In this document: piece after piece, positions 17,079 through 26,929 of the stretch
How the letters are laid out: each line of letters begins with the position of its first letter
Position numbering within the stretch: position 1 is the first letter of the stretch
DNA from: Chitinolyticbacter meiyuanensis
GTDB taxonomy: Bacteria; Pseudomonadota; Gammaproteobacteria; Burkholderiales; Chitinibacteraceae
Direction of reading: 5' to 3'
Assembly: GCF_008033135.1 (NCBI RefSeq)
Contig: NZ_CP041335.1
Location: 4,261,961 to 4,325,960 of the forward strand
DNA length: 64,000 nucleotides
Position numbers and translations under genes: made by a program
The notes under the pieces: generated by a model
The model's database searches: none
Told to the model about the DNA's origin: nothing
What the model saw: the letters and a program-made list of their open reading frames with translations, nothing else

Positions 17079-18134
17079 TTAGTATTCCAATGGCAGTGAA
17101 ACCGTCTTACCGTCTCGCGCAGAGATATAGGCAGCAATCAATAGCTCTAATGACTTGAGCCCCTCGCGGCCATCTGTTTCAGGTTCCGCTTCTCCACGAA
17201 GTACTTCAACAACGTTCTTGTAGTAGAGCGGGTGTCCAAAACCATACACCGAGGTAGTTGCGTAGTTTGCCTCATTTATTTCAGAGTCGTAGTCTCTCGA
17301 CTCTTCGAATTCCCACTGCTGAATATCATTGACCGCTACGCCGCCAACTCGGACGGTGCCTTTTTCCCCGAGTATCGTAATGCTCCCTTCCATGTTTCTC
17401 GGGTAGGTCAGCATTGTCACACTCATGGATCCCAAGGCACCGCTACGCCATTTGACATTGAGCACGCCGGTATCTTCAACTTCGATATTCCGCGTCGTAC
17501 TCATCAATGCTTGGACTTTTTCTACAGGACCGATTAGCCAGTCCAACAAATCAACATAGTGGCTCGCTTGATTCATGAAAGCTCCACCATCGAACTCCCA
17601 CGTTCCTCTCCATTCAGCTTGATCGTAATATGCTTGAGGGCGTGACCAGAAAACATTCAAATGAACAAGATGAATCTTGCCGAATCGCCTTTCTTCAACA
17701 GCTCGTTTCAGTAACTGCAAAGTGGAATTGTGACGGTTCTGCTTCACCACAAATAGGCGCACACCCGCCTGGTCGCAGGCTCTGACCATACTTACGCCAT
17801 CGTGCCAACGCGTCGCCATTGGCTTTTCCGTCATCACGTGAATCTTGTAACTGGCGGCCAAGATGGCCTGCTCAGGGTGGAGCCCACTAGGCGTGCAAAG
17901 AACCACAAGGTCAATCTGCTCATGCTCGAACAATGCCTTAATATCTCGATATCCAGGCACATTATATTTTTTTGTATGCTCTGCAAGTACTTCCGCATTC
18001 ACATCACACACTGCAATCAACTGCAAATTAGATGAATGCTGCCCAATCGAGTCAAAATGGTTTTTTGAAATTCGCCCGCAACCGACAATCGCAGTTCTGA
18101 TCTTTCTTTCTAAAATAGGCTGGCAATAGAGCAT
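17079..18134 (-). CDS. wbpB: UDP-N-acetylglucosaminuronate 3-dehydrogenase, WbpB type
   Basis: The 351-residue Gfo/Idh/MocA oxidoreductase opens with TAIVGCGRISKNH, the NAD-binding glycine motif at residues 18-23. TEKPMA near residue 103 and the GGAFMNQASHYVDLLDW segment near 190 carry the conserved Lys-Pro and the active-site His. WbpB oxidises C3 of UDP-GlcNAcA to give the 3-keto sugar used by WbpE. The wbpA-wbpB-wbpD-wbpE order is seen in P. aeruginosa O5 and Bordetella wlb loci, apart from genes interposed there. Confidence 0.92.
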   Translation of the reverse strand: MLYCQPILERKIRTAIVGCGRISKNHFDSIGQHSSNLQLIAVCDVNAEVLAEHTKKYNVPGYRDIKALFEHEQIDLVVLCTPSGLHPEQAILAASYKIHVMTEKPMATRWHDGVSMVRACDQAGVRLFVVKQNRHNSTLQLLKRAVEERRFGKIHLVHLNVFWSRPQAYYDQAEWRGTWEFDGGAFMNQASHYVDLLDWLIGPVEKVQALMSTTRNIEVEDTGVLNVKWRSGALGSMSVTMLTYPRNMEGSITILGEKGTVRVGGVAVNDIQQWEFEESRDYDSEINEANYATTSVYGFGHPLYYKNVVEVLRGEAEPETDGREGLKSLELLIAAYISARDGKTVSLPLEY

Positions 18135-18160
18135 CTGGCTTCTCTAAAAAGAATTAGAAA

Positions 18161-19456
18161 TTACAAACGGAAAACTGTAAAACCCGCTTTAGCAGCCTTA
18201 TGTCGATCATATAGAGCCTTCACATCCGCGAGCACGGGCTCCTGACCGTTACACCACTGGAATAGCGCATCTGGCGTTAACTCGCGATATTCATTGTGGC
18301 CTACTGCCACGACCAGCGAGTCAACCTTATTCAACTCATCAATAGCACCTAATTGGATACCATATTCATGCAACACTTCGGATGCGTTGGCCCAAGGGTC
18401 TGCAACAACAACCTTAACACCCCATTTTTGCAACTCAATTATCAAATCGACAACCTTGCTATTTCTGATATCGGGGCAATTTTCCTTGAAGGTAATCCCC
18501 AGTACCCCAACGGTACTACGAGCAACATCCACGCCATTTTTCAGCATCAGCTGAATGACCTTGCGCGCTACGTAACGCGCCATATTGTCATTTATCCGTC
18601 GACCTGCCAGTATTACTTGCGGGTGGTAACCAACTTCCTCTGCCTTATGAGTTAAATAATAAGGATCTACCCCAATGCAATGCCCGCCGACCATGCCAGG
18701 CCGGAAAGGAAGGAAATTCCATTTACTCCCTGCGGCCTCCAAAACCTCTATTGTATCAATATCCAAACGAGAAAAAATTACAGATAATTCGTTCACAAGA
18801 GCGATATTGAGATCTCGCTGGGTGTTTTCGATTACCTTTGCTGCTTCTGCCACTTTGAGGCTACTGGCGGGAAACGTACCGGCCGTAATAATCGACTGAT
18901 ACAAGCGGTCGACCAGTTGCGCGATCTCTGGCGTGGAGCCACTGGTGATTTTCCTAATTTTGGTCAAAGAATTGATCTTATCGCCGGGATTCACACGCTC
19001 GGGACTGTACCCGCAAAAGAAATCCTGGTTGAATTTCAACCCAGACAATTTCTCAAGGATGGGAACACAAACCTCTTCAGTGCAGCCAGGATACACCGTA
19101 GATTCGTAAATCACTAAGGAGCCCTCTTTCAGGACTCGACCAACCATCTCGCTAGCCTTGATCAACGGCGTCAAATCCGGGCGGTTCACGCCATCGATTG
19201 GGGTAGGAACTGTAACAATGAAAATCCTGCAATCGTTGAGGTCGGCAACATTACTACTGTATTCTAATTGCGTTGCGTATTTTAAATCGCTCTCCGTCAC
19301 TTCCAGCGTGCTATCCGTGCCAGCCGCCAGCTCAGCAACTCTTGCTTCATTTATATCAAAACCTACAACAGGTCTTATTTTACCGAATTCAACTGCGAGA
19401 GGCAGCCCTACATACCCCAGGCCCACCACGGCTATTTTTTTGTCTAAAATACTCAT
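18161..19456 (-). CDS. wbpA: UDP-N-acetylglucosamine 6-dehydrogenase, WbpA/TviB type
   Basis: The 431-residue UDP-sugar dehydrogenase has IAVVGLGYVGLPLA (glycine motif at 12-17), TVPTPI near 90, and the catalytic Cys in GMVGGHCIGVDPYYL near residue 260. It oxidises C6 of UDP-GlcNAc to UDP-GlcNAcA with NAD+, the first step of the diamino-uronic acid branch. The ATG is preceded by GGTGAG at good spacing; six extra in-frame codons upstream are not needed. It is the first biosynthetic gene after wzz. The product could also feed a galacturonate branch if a C4 epimerase existed, but none is seen here. Confidence 0.93.
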   Translation of the reverse strand: MSILDKKIAVVGLGYVGLPLAVEFGKIRPVVGFDINEARVAELAAGTDSTLEVTESDLKYATQLEYSSNVADLNDCRIFIVTVPTPIDGVNRPDLTPLIKASEMVGRVLKEGSLVIYESTVYPGCTEEVCVPILEKLSGLKFNQDFFCGYSPERVNPGDKINSLTKIRKITSGSTPEIAQLVDRLYQSIITAGTFPASSLKVAEAAKVIENTQRDLNIALVNELSVIFSRLDIDTIEVLEAAGSKWNFLPFRPGMVGGHCIGVDPYYLTHKAEEVGYHPQVILAGRRINDNMARYVARKVIQLMLKNGVDVARSTVGVLGITFKENCPDIRNSKVVDLIIELQKWGVKVVVADPWANASEVLHEYGIQLGAIDELNKVDSLVVAVGHNEYRELTPDALFQWCNGQEPVLADVKALYDRHKAAKAGFTVFRL

Positions 19457-19596
19457 AAACTCACCGTCAATCAAAAATCCAATAGGGATTTCGCAGCATT
19501 TTTAGCAGCTGATTTAATAGGAGCACGAAATCAGTCTTAACGCAAAAAACAAATCACTCAACGATACACAACCCACATGCTCATACGCCCTCGTTG

Positions 19597-20601
19597 TTAC
19601 TCTTTCTTCCGTGCATACTGAACCATTTCGCAGACGAGCATATAGAGCATTGCGAGCAATAATCCACAAACCATGCCGAACAGAATATTTTTTACCCTCT
19701 TTGGTCCGGATTTTTCGTCAGGTATTTCAGCCCAACTGATTTTCAGCTCGTCTCGCTCTTGCGCTTTTACCAATTCAATCCGACGATCAAGGCGATCAAT
19801 CAACGCACTCCAATACGCGCTTTCCTGCATGGCCGTTACGGTGGCAATCCAAGGCCCAGCAGACCCTACGGATTTTTGTTTCATACCCTCGACTACAAGT
19901 CGCTGCAGGTTAGATAGCTGATCTTGTATTTTTACGACCTGGTTTTGTGCCAGATCGGAGATTCCGGACTGCAAGGTAGCCTCAGCCTGAATTCCAGCCA
20001 AACTAATAATTCCATATTGCTCGGATGCGGAAATGGTCTTGATGACTGCTGCAAGTTGAGGGGATTCAAGTGACTTCTCGGCATTTACTTTGTTTTTTGC
20101 AGCGAGCTCGCGTCTAAGTTCGAGATTATAACGTTCCTTCGATATCTCCAATAATCTTAACGTATATACATTATCCGACAACGTCTTTCCAAAAACATTT
20201 GCGAGCCGCGCAGCAAAGGCAGGACTAACATCAGTTGCAGAAACATCAAGATAGCCATCCTTGGCATTAAGAACAACATCAATATGGCTTTTTGTGGCTC
20301 GCAGTGTCGCATTACGGCTAGCAGTTCCGTAGTGCTTCGACAAGTTCATTTTTTTTGCGACCTGCTCAACCAATACCTCGTTGTTTAGAGCCCAGTTGTA
20401 TACCGGCGCATTCTTCGATGGCGCAATTTTCAGTATCGCCGTATAGCGATCTGGAAGCGTAAACATCACGCAAGCAGCCACAATACCAGCTACGATTGGC
20501 AAGGCAATTAGCGCATGCCTATATCGATTCATTAGTATGAAAATATCCCGCAACGTGATATCCGTCTCTTGGGCTTTTCCCTGCAAATTATCAGAAGACA
20601 T
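19597..20601 (-). CDS. wzz: O-antigen chain-length determinant protein (Wzz)
   Basis: The 334-residue protein has the Wzz/PCP layout: a cytoplasmic N-terminus with ITLRDIFILMNRYR, a first membrane helix (ALIALPIVAGIVAACVMF, about 34-51), a long periplasmic region rich in helices, and a second membrane helix near the C-terminus (ILFGMVCGLLLAMLYML). The Pro-rich segment before the second helix (EIPDEKSGPKRVKN) is typical. It sets the modal O-chain length together with Wzy. The ATG at 20601 gives MSSDNLQGK; a TTG start 13 codons upstream is possible. It is the promoter-proximal gene of the locus. Confidence 0.88.
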   Translation of the reverse strand: MSSDNLQGKAQETDITLRDIFILMNRYRHALIALPIVAGIVAACVMFTLPDRYTAILKIAPSKNAPVYNWALNNEVLVEQVAKKMNLSKHYGTASRNATLRATKSHIDVVLNAKDGYLDVSATDVSPAFAARLANVFGKTLSDNVYTLRLLEISKERYNLELRRELAAKNKVNAEKSLESPQLAAVIKTISASEQYGIISLAGIQAEATLQSGISDLAQNQVVKIQDQLSNLQRLVVEGMKQKSVGSAGPWIATVTAMQESAYWSALIDRLDRRIELVKAQERDELKISWAEIPDEKSGPKRVKNILFGMVCGLLLAMLYMLVCEMVQYARKKE

Positions 20602-20641
20602 ATAACCAGTGCCAAGTAGGCAATTCGCAATTAGAATCAAG

Positions 20642-20671
20642 AGCGCCCCAAATGGGGCGCTTCATTTTTTT
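20642..20671. terminator. GC hairpin with T run between pcm and wzz
   Basis: An 8-bp perfect stem (AGCGCCCC / GGGGCGCT, loop AAAT) lies between the end of pcm and the start of wzz. On the plus strand it is followed by TTCATTTTTTT, and on the minus strand by CTTGATTC. The better U-tract thus faces the plus strand, where no gene ends. It may still separate pcm transcription from the polysaccharide operon. Confidence 0.6.
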
Positions 20672-20687
20672 AAATCAAGAAGCTGCA

Positions 20688-21341
20688 TTAAAACCAGAAG
20701 CCAGCAGAATCATTTTGGTGATTCAACCTCGGCAGGTTGTACTCAAACCGCTTCTCGCTGCGCCACGCGCCCTCTTCCACGCGCGTTTCGAGCACAGCAC
20801 TCATGATCGGTAGATTGCCGACCACAGCAATCAGGCGGCCACCAACGGCAAGTTGGTCTTTCAGTACCTGCGGCACGGCATCGAGCGAGGCGGTGACAAT
20901 AATGACGTCGTACGGCGCCTTGGCGGCGAAGCCATGGCTGCCATCGGCAAGTTCGACATGGGCGTTCTTGATGCCGGCGCGCAGCAGGTTTTGCTCAGCG
21001 GCGGCCTTGAGGGCCGGGTCAATCTCCACGCCGTGCACTTCGGCAGCGAGGCCTGCCGCCAGCGCCATCAGGTAGCCGGTGCCGGCGCCGACCACCAGTA
21101 CGCGGTCAGCCGGCTTGAGGCCCACTTCCTGCAGCAGGCGGCCTTCAACCTTGGGGGCGAGCATACAGGCGCCGTTGCCGAGCGGCAGTTCGGTATCGAC
21201 AAAGGCGAGGTTTTTCTTGTCGTCGGGGACGAAATCCTCGCGCTTCACATCGAGGAAACGCTGCAGCACCTGCTGGTCGAGCACGTCCCACGGGCGGATT
21301 TGCTGTTCAACGAGAAAGTAGCGCGCGCGTTCCCAATCCAT
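20688..21341 (-). CDS. pcm: protein-L-isoaspartate O-methyltransferase family protein
   Basis: The 217-residue SAM-dependent methyltransferase begins MDWERARYFLVEQQIRPWDV. SAM-binding motif I is VLVVGAGTGYLMALAA near residue 80, followed by VHGVEID. The motif upstream of it (LGNGACMLAPKVEGRLLQ) stands where classic Pcm has the SQP loop, so it belongs to the beta-proteobacterial Pcm-like group and its true substrate is less certain. The start with MDWERARY is used; eight additional codons upstream are unlikely to be translated. It is transcribed divergently from thiC and is not part of the polysaccharide pathway. Confidence 0.8.
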   Translation of the reverse strand: MDWERARYFLVEQQIRPWDVLDQQVLQRFLDVKREDFVPDDKKNLAFVDTELPLGNGACMLAPKVEGRLLQEVGLKPADRVLVVGAGTGYLMALAAGLAAEVHGVEIDPALKAAAEQNLLRAGIKNAHVELADGSHGFAAKAPYDVIIVTASLDAVPQVLKDQLAVGGRLIAVVGNLPIMSAVLETRVEEGAWRSEKRFEYNLPRLNHQNDSAGFWF

Positions 21342-21395
21342 CTGACATAACCCCAATAAAAACAAGCCGATAAAGGCACAGTTAAATTAAATAAC

Positions 21396-21422
21396 TTGTC
21401 ATTATCCCACAGCTTCTATACG
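21396..21422 (+). promoter_or_regulatory. possible thiC promoter
   Basis: TTGTCA at 21396 and TATACG at 21417 are separated by 15 bases, short of the ideal 17. The element lies 18 bases before the TPP aptamer, where the thiC promoter is expected. The match is only moderate. Confidence 0.35.
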
Positions 21423-21439
21423 GTGACAGCTCTGTTTTC

Positions 21440-21532
21440 GCTAGGGGTTCCGCTACTTACCTTCCTCGGTATGTCAGCGGATGAGAGAGTCCCTCAGCAC
21501 CTGATCCGGCTCATACCGGCGTAGGGAAGCGA
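21440..21532 (+). ncRNA. TPP riboswitch (THI element) aptamer
   Basis: The leader of thiC contains the conserved TPP aptamer parts in order: AGGGGTTCCGCT, the variable P3 arm, GGATGAGAGAGTCCCTC (the CTGAGA-like J2 region in altered form), then CACCTGATCCGGCTCATACC and GGCGTAGGGAAGCG. These match the THI-box consensus that binds thiamine pyrophosphate. It sits 68 bases before the thiC start, as expected for feedback control of thiamine synthesis. The short distance to the ribosome site favours translational control. Confidence 0.95.
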
Positions 21533-21561
21533 ATCCGTCGGCACGCTCGTGGCCGGCGTGT

Positions 21562-21594
21562 GCCTCTCCTGCGCCTTCTCACTTTGCAGGAGGC
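21562..21594 (+). promoter_or_regulatory. hairpin that would sequester the thiC ribosome binding site
   Basis: GCCTC (21562-21566) plus CTGC (21569-21572) can pair with GCAG (21586-21589) plus GAGGC (21590-21594). This gives a 9-bp stem with a 2-base bulge and a 13-base loop. The 3' arm is the thiC Shine-Dalgarno sequence AGGAGG itself, 7 bases before the start. It is the natural expression platform for the TPP aptamer just upstream, closing the ribosome site when TPP is bound. Confidence 0.65.
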
Positions 21595-21600
21595 CTATCC

Positions 21601-23514
<1,914 letters not shown>

Positions 23515-23925
23515 TCGCCGCCGTCGATGCGGCGGGCTAGCGTTTGCCGCGCCGATGGCATTTCAAGAACATGCTCGATTCAACTGCGAAGGGCCAGCCT
23601 GACCGCCCTGCCCGCGACATACCGCTCAGCACCGCCGTTGGAGCAAGGCTGCTCCGGTACTCCAGCAGATGCAGGCGCTGGGTACAGGAATCCGTCAGCC
23701 CCCGCCATGTCGCTGTTTTGGACCGGTGATCGGATCGGACCCGGTCCAGCGCGACAAGTGGCTGGCAAAAGCCGAACTTTTGGGCCATGCCGAAGCCTGA
23801 CCCAAGTCGGCGGTCCTCGGGCGGGTGGCTGGCGGAAATCGACGGACGTTCAAGAACTTGCAGCAATCGCTGTCTATGCTGCGAGTTCTGACGCCTGTGT
23901 GGACGAGCGCAAGGACAGGACCGCG
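23515..23925. other. 411-base gap between thiC and the Rof-like gene
   Basis: I see no convincing gene, terminator or repeat here. The frame of the downstream small gene is open across most of it, but the translation has no family look and no good ribosome site. It may hold the thiC terminator region and the promoter of the next gene. Confidence 0.5.
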
Positions 23926-24189
23926 ATGCAAGACTACAGCCCCATCTCGTGCGAGCTGCACGACTACCTGGAAATCGCCTGCACCTATCGCTACCCCTTG
24001 CTGGTGGAGCGTCACGGCGCGCCCGATTGCGAAGGCGTGGCCATCGATGTGTTCGGCGCCCGCGGCAGCGAATTCCTGCGCCTCTCCACCCGCGACGGCG
24101 TGCTCGATGTGCGTTTGGACAAACTGGTCGCCATCACGCCGCAGCATCAGGGTGCGCGTTTCGGCCGCGTTGTCTACCGCGGCCACTGA
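23926..24189 (+). CDS. rof: Rho-binding antiterminator (Rof/YaeO family)
   Basis: This small 87-residue protein begins MQDYSPISCELHDYLEIACTY and includes GVAIDVFGARGSEFLRL. The phrase 'I-x-C-x-x-H-D-Y-L-E-x-A' and the compact beta-rich pattern match the Rof (YaeO) family, which binds Rho and blocks its RNA loading, and also the related modulator family. The ATG has AAGGACAGGA upstream. An open frame continues 133 codons further upstream but lacks similarity signs, so the short form is preferred. It is a single gene, 76 bases before the adenine deaminase start. Confidence 0.75.
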   Translation: MQDYSPISCELHDYLEIACTYRYPLLVERHGAPDCEGVAIDVFGARGSEFLRLSTRDGVLDVRLDKLVAITPQHQGARFGRVVYRGH

Positions 24190-24265
24190 GCAGGTTGCGG
24201 AAAGCGCCGACGCGCATCACCCAGGCACGCGCTAAGCTCCAGCCATCCCCTTGCCGGAGCCTTCC

Positions 24266-25267
24266 ATGGATGTCACCGCCGACTGGCTCGCCCGCCTGCC
24301 CAAGACCGAGCTGCACCTGCATATCGAAGGCACGCTGGAACCGGAGTTGATGTTCGCGCTGGCGCAGCGCAACGGCGTGCGCCTGCCATACGATTCGGTC
24401 GAGGCAGTGCGCGCCGCCTACGATTTTGCCAACCTGCAATCCTTCCTCGATCTCTATTACGCCGGCGCCGGCGTGCTGCTGACCGAGCAGGATTTCTACG
24501 ATCTCACCGCAGCCTACCTGTTGCGCTGCCGCGCCGACCGCGTCGTGCATACCGAGCTCTTCTTCGATCCGCAAACGCATACCGCACGCGGCGTGCCCTA
24601 TGCCACCGTGCTCGCCGGCATCCGCCGCGCACTGACCGACGCACACGAGCAGTTCGCCATCAGCTCCAAGCTGATCCTCTGCTTCCTGCGTCATCTGTCG
24701 GAGGAGGAAGGCTTTGCCACGCTGCGCGAGGCCGAGCCCTATCTCGACCTGATCGATGGCGTGGGCCTCGATTCCAGCGAAGTCGGCCACCCACCGGAGA
24801 AATTCGCCCGATTGTTCGCCCGCTGCAAGGCGCTGGGCCTGCCGCGGGTAGCCCACGCCGGGGAAGAAGGGCCACCTGACTACGTATGGCAGGCGCTCGA
24901 CCTGCTCGATGTCTGCCGAATCGACCATGGTGTGCGGGCGCTGGAAGATCCTGCCCTCGTCGACGAACTGAAACGTCGACGGATTCCGCTCACCGTCTGC
25001 CCCCTATCCAACATCCGGCTCAAGGTGTTCCAACGATTGTCGGATCACAACCTGCGCGCGCTGCTCGAAGCGGGCCTCGTCGCCACGGTGAACTCGGACG
25101 ACCCGGCCTACTTCGGCGGCTATGTCGGTGAAAACTGGCGTGCCTGTGCCGCGGCGCTGCAGCTGACACGGGCCGAGCTCAAGCAGCTGGCCGTGAACGG
25201 CTTTACCGGCAGCTGGCTGCCCGAGGTGGAACAGGCGCGCTGGATCGCCGAGATCGAGGCGATGTAG
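24266..25267 (+). CDS. add: adenine deaminase (adenosine deaminase superfamily)
   Basis: The 333-residue metal-dependent deaminase has the zinc motif HLHIEGTLEPE near residue 16, the proton shuttle region HAGEEGPPDY near residue 200, RIDHGVRAL, and NSDDPAYFGGY near 280. HIEGTLEPE in place of HLDGSLRP is characteristic of the adenine deaminase branch, as is the GEEG sequence. It should convert adenine to hypoxanthine in purine salvage. The ATG at 24266 is chosen with CGGAG upstream; a TTG five codons earlier is possible. Substrate could be adenosine in part, but adenine is favoured. Confidence 0.85.
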   Translation: MDVTADWLARLPKTELHLHIEGTLEPELMFALAQRNGVRLPYDSVEAVRAAYDFANLQSFLDLYYAGAGVLLTEQDFYDLTAAYLLRCRADRVVHTELFFDPQTHTARGVPYATVLAGIRRALTDAHEQFAISSKLILCFLRHLSEEEGFATLREAEPYLDLIDGVGLDSSEVGHPPEKFARLFARCKALGLPRVAHAGEEGPPDYVWQALDLLDVCRIDHGVRALEDPALVDELKRRRIPLTVCPLSNIRLKVFQRLSDHNLRALLEAGLVATVNSDDPAYFGGYVGENWRACAAALQLTRAELKQLAVNGFTGSWLPEVEQARWIAEIEAM

Positions 25268-25350
25268 CCGCCGTACATCAGGGTTAGCCGCAGGCACACA
25301 GCGCACGGCGGATCGGCGACACTCGCGTATCGCCCCGACCCTGCCTTGCC

Positions 25351-26223
25351 ATGTCCCAACGCACCACCGGCATCCTGCTGATCCTGCTCTCCGCCGTCGC
25401 CTTCGGCCTGATGCCCATCTTCGGCACCTGGGCCTACGCGGCCGGCGTCGATACCCAGGGCCTGCTGCTCATCCGCTTCAGCGTGGCTGCCCTGGTGATG
25501 GTCGCCATCATGGTCTGGCGCGGTGCGCGCTGGCCAAGGGGCCGCCTGCTGGCCGGGCTTGCCGCGATGGGCGGTATCGGTTACGCCGGGCAAGCGTTCA
25601 GCTACTTCACCGCGCTGCAGTACGCCAATGCCGCGCTCGCCGCATTGCTGCTCTATCTCTATCCGGCCATCGTCACCGTGCTGTCTGCCTGGTTGCTGCG
25701 CGAGCGGCTACGCCGCCGCGTGTGGGCGGCGCTGGCGCTGGCCTCGCTCGGACTGGTACTGACCATCGGTACGGCGCTCTCCGGCAAGGCCATCGGCATC
25801 GCCTTCGGCGTCGCCGCGGCGCTGATCTATTCGTGCTACATCCTCGCCGGCAGCCGGCTCACGCCGCAGGCCGGTGCACTGCCTTCCGCCACCGTGGTGA
25901 TGCTGGCCGCCGCTGTGGTGCTGTGGGGTTCAACCGCCTTTGCCACACCACACTGGCCGGCCACCGGTAGCGGCTGGGGTGCAACCTTGGCCATCGCCAT
26001 CGTTTCCACAGTGATCGCCATCTTCGCCTTCCTGGCCGGGCTCGATCATCTGACCGCCGCCGAAGCGTCAACCTTGTCGACGCTGGAGCCGGTGGTCAGC
26101 GTGCTGCTCGCCGCCTGGCTGCTGGCGGTGCCATTGACCGGGCTGCAGTGGCTGGGCGGTGCGGCCATTCTGGTTGCCGCGCTGGTGATCTCGCTGGCGC
26201 CGCCACTGCCGGCGCCGGAATAG
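25351..26223 (+). CDS. EamA/DMT superfamily transporter
   Basis: The 290-residue inner membrane protein has ten predicted helices in two EamA repeats. The first repeat starts GILLILLSAVAFGLMPIFG and contains LQYANAALAALLLYLYPAIV, a typical drug/metabolite exporter signature. The second contains LDHLTAAEASTLSTLEPVVSVLLA. The substrate is unknown; relatives export amino acids or other metabolites. It lies between adenine deaminase and creB on the same strand, with an 83-base gap upstream and 34 bases to creB, so a functional link is not evident. Confidence 0.85.
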   Translation: MSQRTTGILLILLSAVAFGLMPIFGTWAYAAGVDTQGLLLIRFSVAALVMVAIMVWRGARWPRGRLLAGLAAMGGIGYAGQAFSYFTALQYANAALAALLLYLYPAIVTVLSAWLLRERLRRRVWAALALASLGLVLTIGTALSGKAIGIAFGVAAALIYSCYILAGSRLTPQAGALPSATVVMLAAAVVLWGSTAFATPHWPATGSGWGATLAIAIVSTVIAIFAFLAGLDHLTAAEASTLSTLEPVVSVLLAAWLLAVPLTGLQWLGGAAILVAALVISLAPPLPAPE

Positions 26224-26257
26224 CTGTAGCGGGCCGCGGCGGCCTAGAATGCCGGCC

Positions 26258-26929
26258 ATGACTGCCCACATCCTGCTGATCGAAGACGAACCCGCCATCG
26301 CCGATACCCTGCTATTCGCGCTGCAGCGCGAAGGCTATGCGGTGGATTGGCAACGGCTGGCCCGCGATGGCGAAGCGGTACTGGCCGATGCGCAGTTAGT
26401 GATCCTTGATGTCGGCCTGCCCGACGACAGTGGCTTCGAAGTGCTGAAGCGCTTGCGCCGCCACAGCGAAGTGCCGGTGCTGATGCTGACCGCGCGCGCC
26501 GACGAGATCGACCGCATCGTCGGGCTGGAACTGGGCGCCGACGATTACGTGGTCAAGCCGTTCAGCCCGCGCGAAGTGGTGGCGCGGGTGCGCGCCATTC
26601 TCAAGCGGTTGCAACCGCGAGTGGCGGATACCGCCACGCCAGGCTTCGAGCACGACGCCGCCGGTCGGCGCATCCGTTATCGCGGCCAGTGGCTGGTGCT
26701 GACGCCATCCGAATACCGGCTGCTGGCGCTGCTGCTGTCCGCGCCTGGCCGGGTATTCAGCCGCGCCCAACTGCTCGATGCACTTGGCGAGGCCGCCGAG
26801 GACAGCTTCGAGCGCACCATCGACAGCCATGTGAAAAGCGTGCGCGCCAAGCTCAGGGACATCGCCGCCGAGGCCGACCCGATCGAGACGCACCGTGGCT
26901 TCGGCTACGCGCTCAAAGGCGCTGGCTGA
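26258..26929 (+). CDS. creB: two-component response regulator CreB
   Basis: The 223-residue OmpR/PhoB family regulator has a receiver domain (ILLIEDEPAIADTL at the start, phosphoacceptor Asp near residue 52 in VILDVGLPDDSGF, TARADE, and the Lys in VVKPFSPRE) and a C-terminal winged helix (LTPSEYRLLALLL, DSFERTIDSHVKSVRAKLR). The short receiver and its pairing with a CreC-like kinase identify CreB. An ATG three codons upstream is also possible. The stop overlaps the creC start (TGATG), indicating coupled translation. Confidence 0.88.
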   Translation: MTAHILLIEDEPAIADTLLFALQREGYAVDWQRLARDGEAVLADAQLVILDVGLPDDSGFEVLKRLRRHSEVPVLMLTARADEIDRIVGLELGADDYVVKPFSPREVVARVRAILKRLQPRVADTATPGFEHDAAGRRIRYRGQWLVLTPSEYRLLALLLSAPGRVFSRAQLLDALGEAAEDSFERTIDSHVKSVRAKLRDIAAEADPIETHRGFGYALKGAG

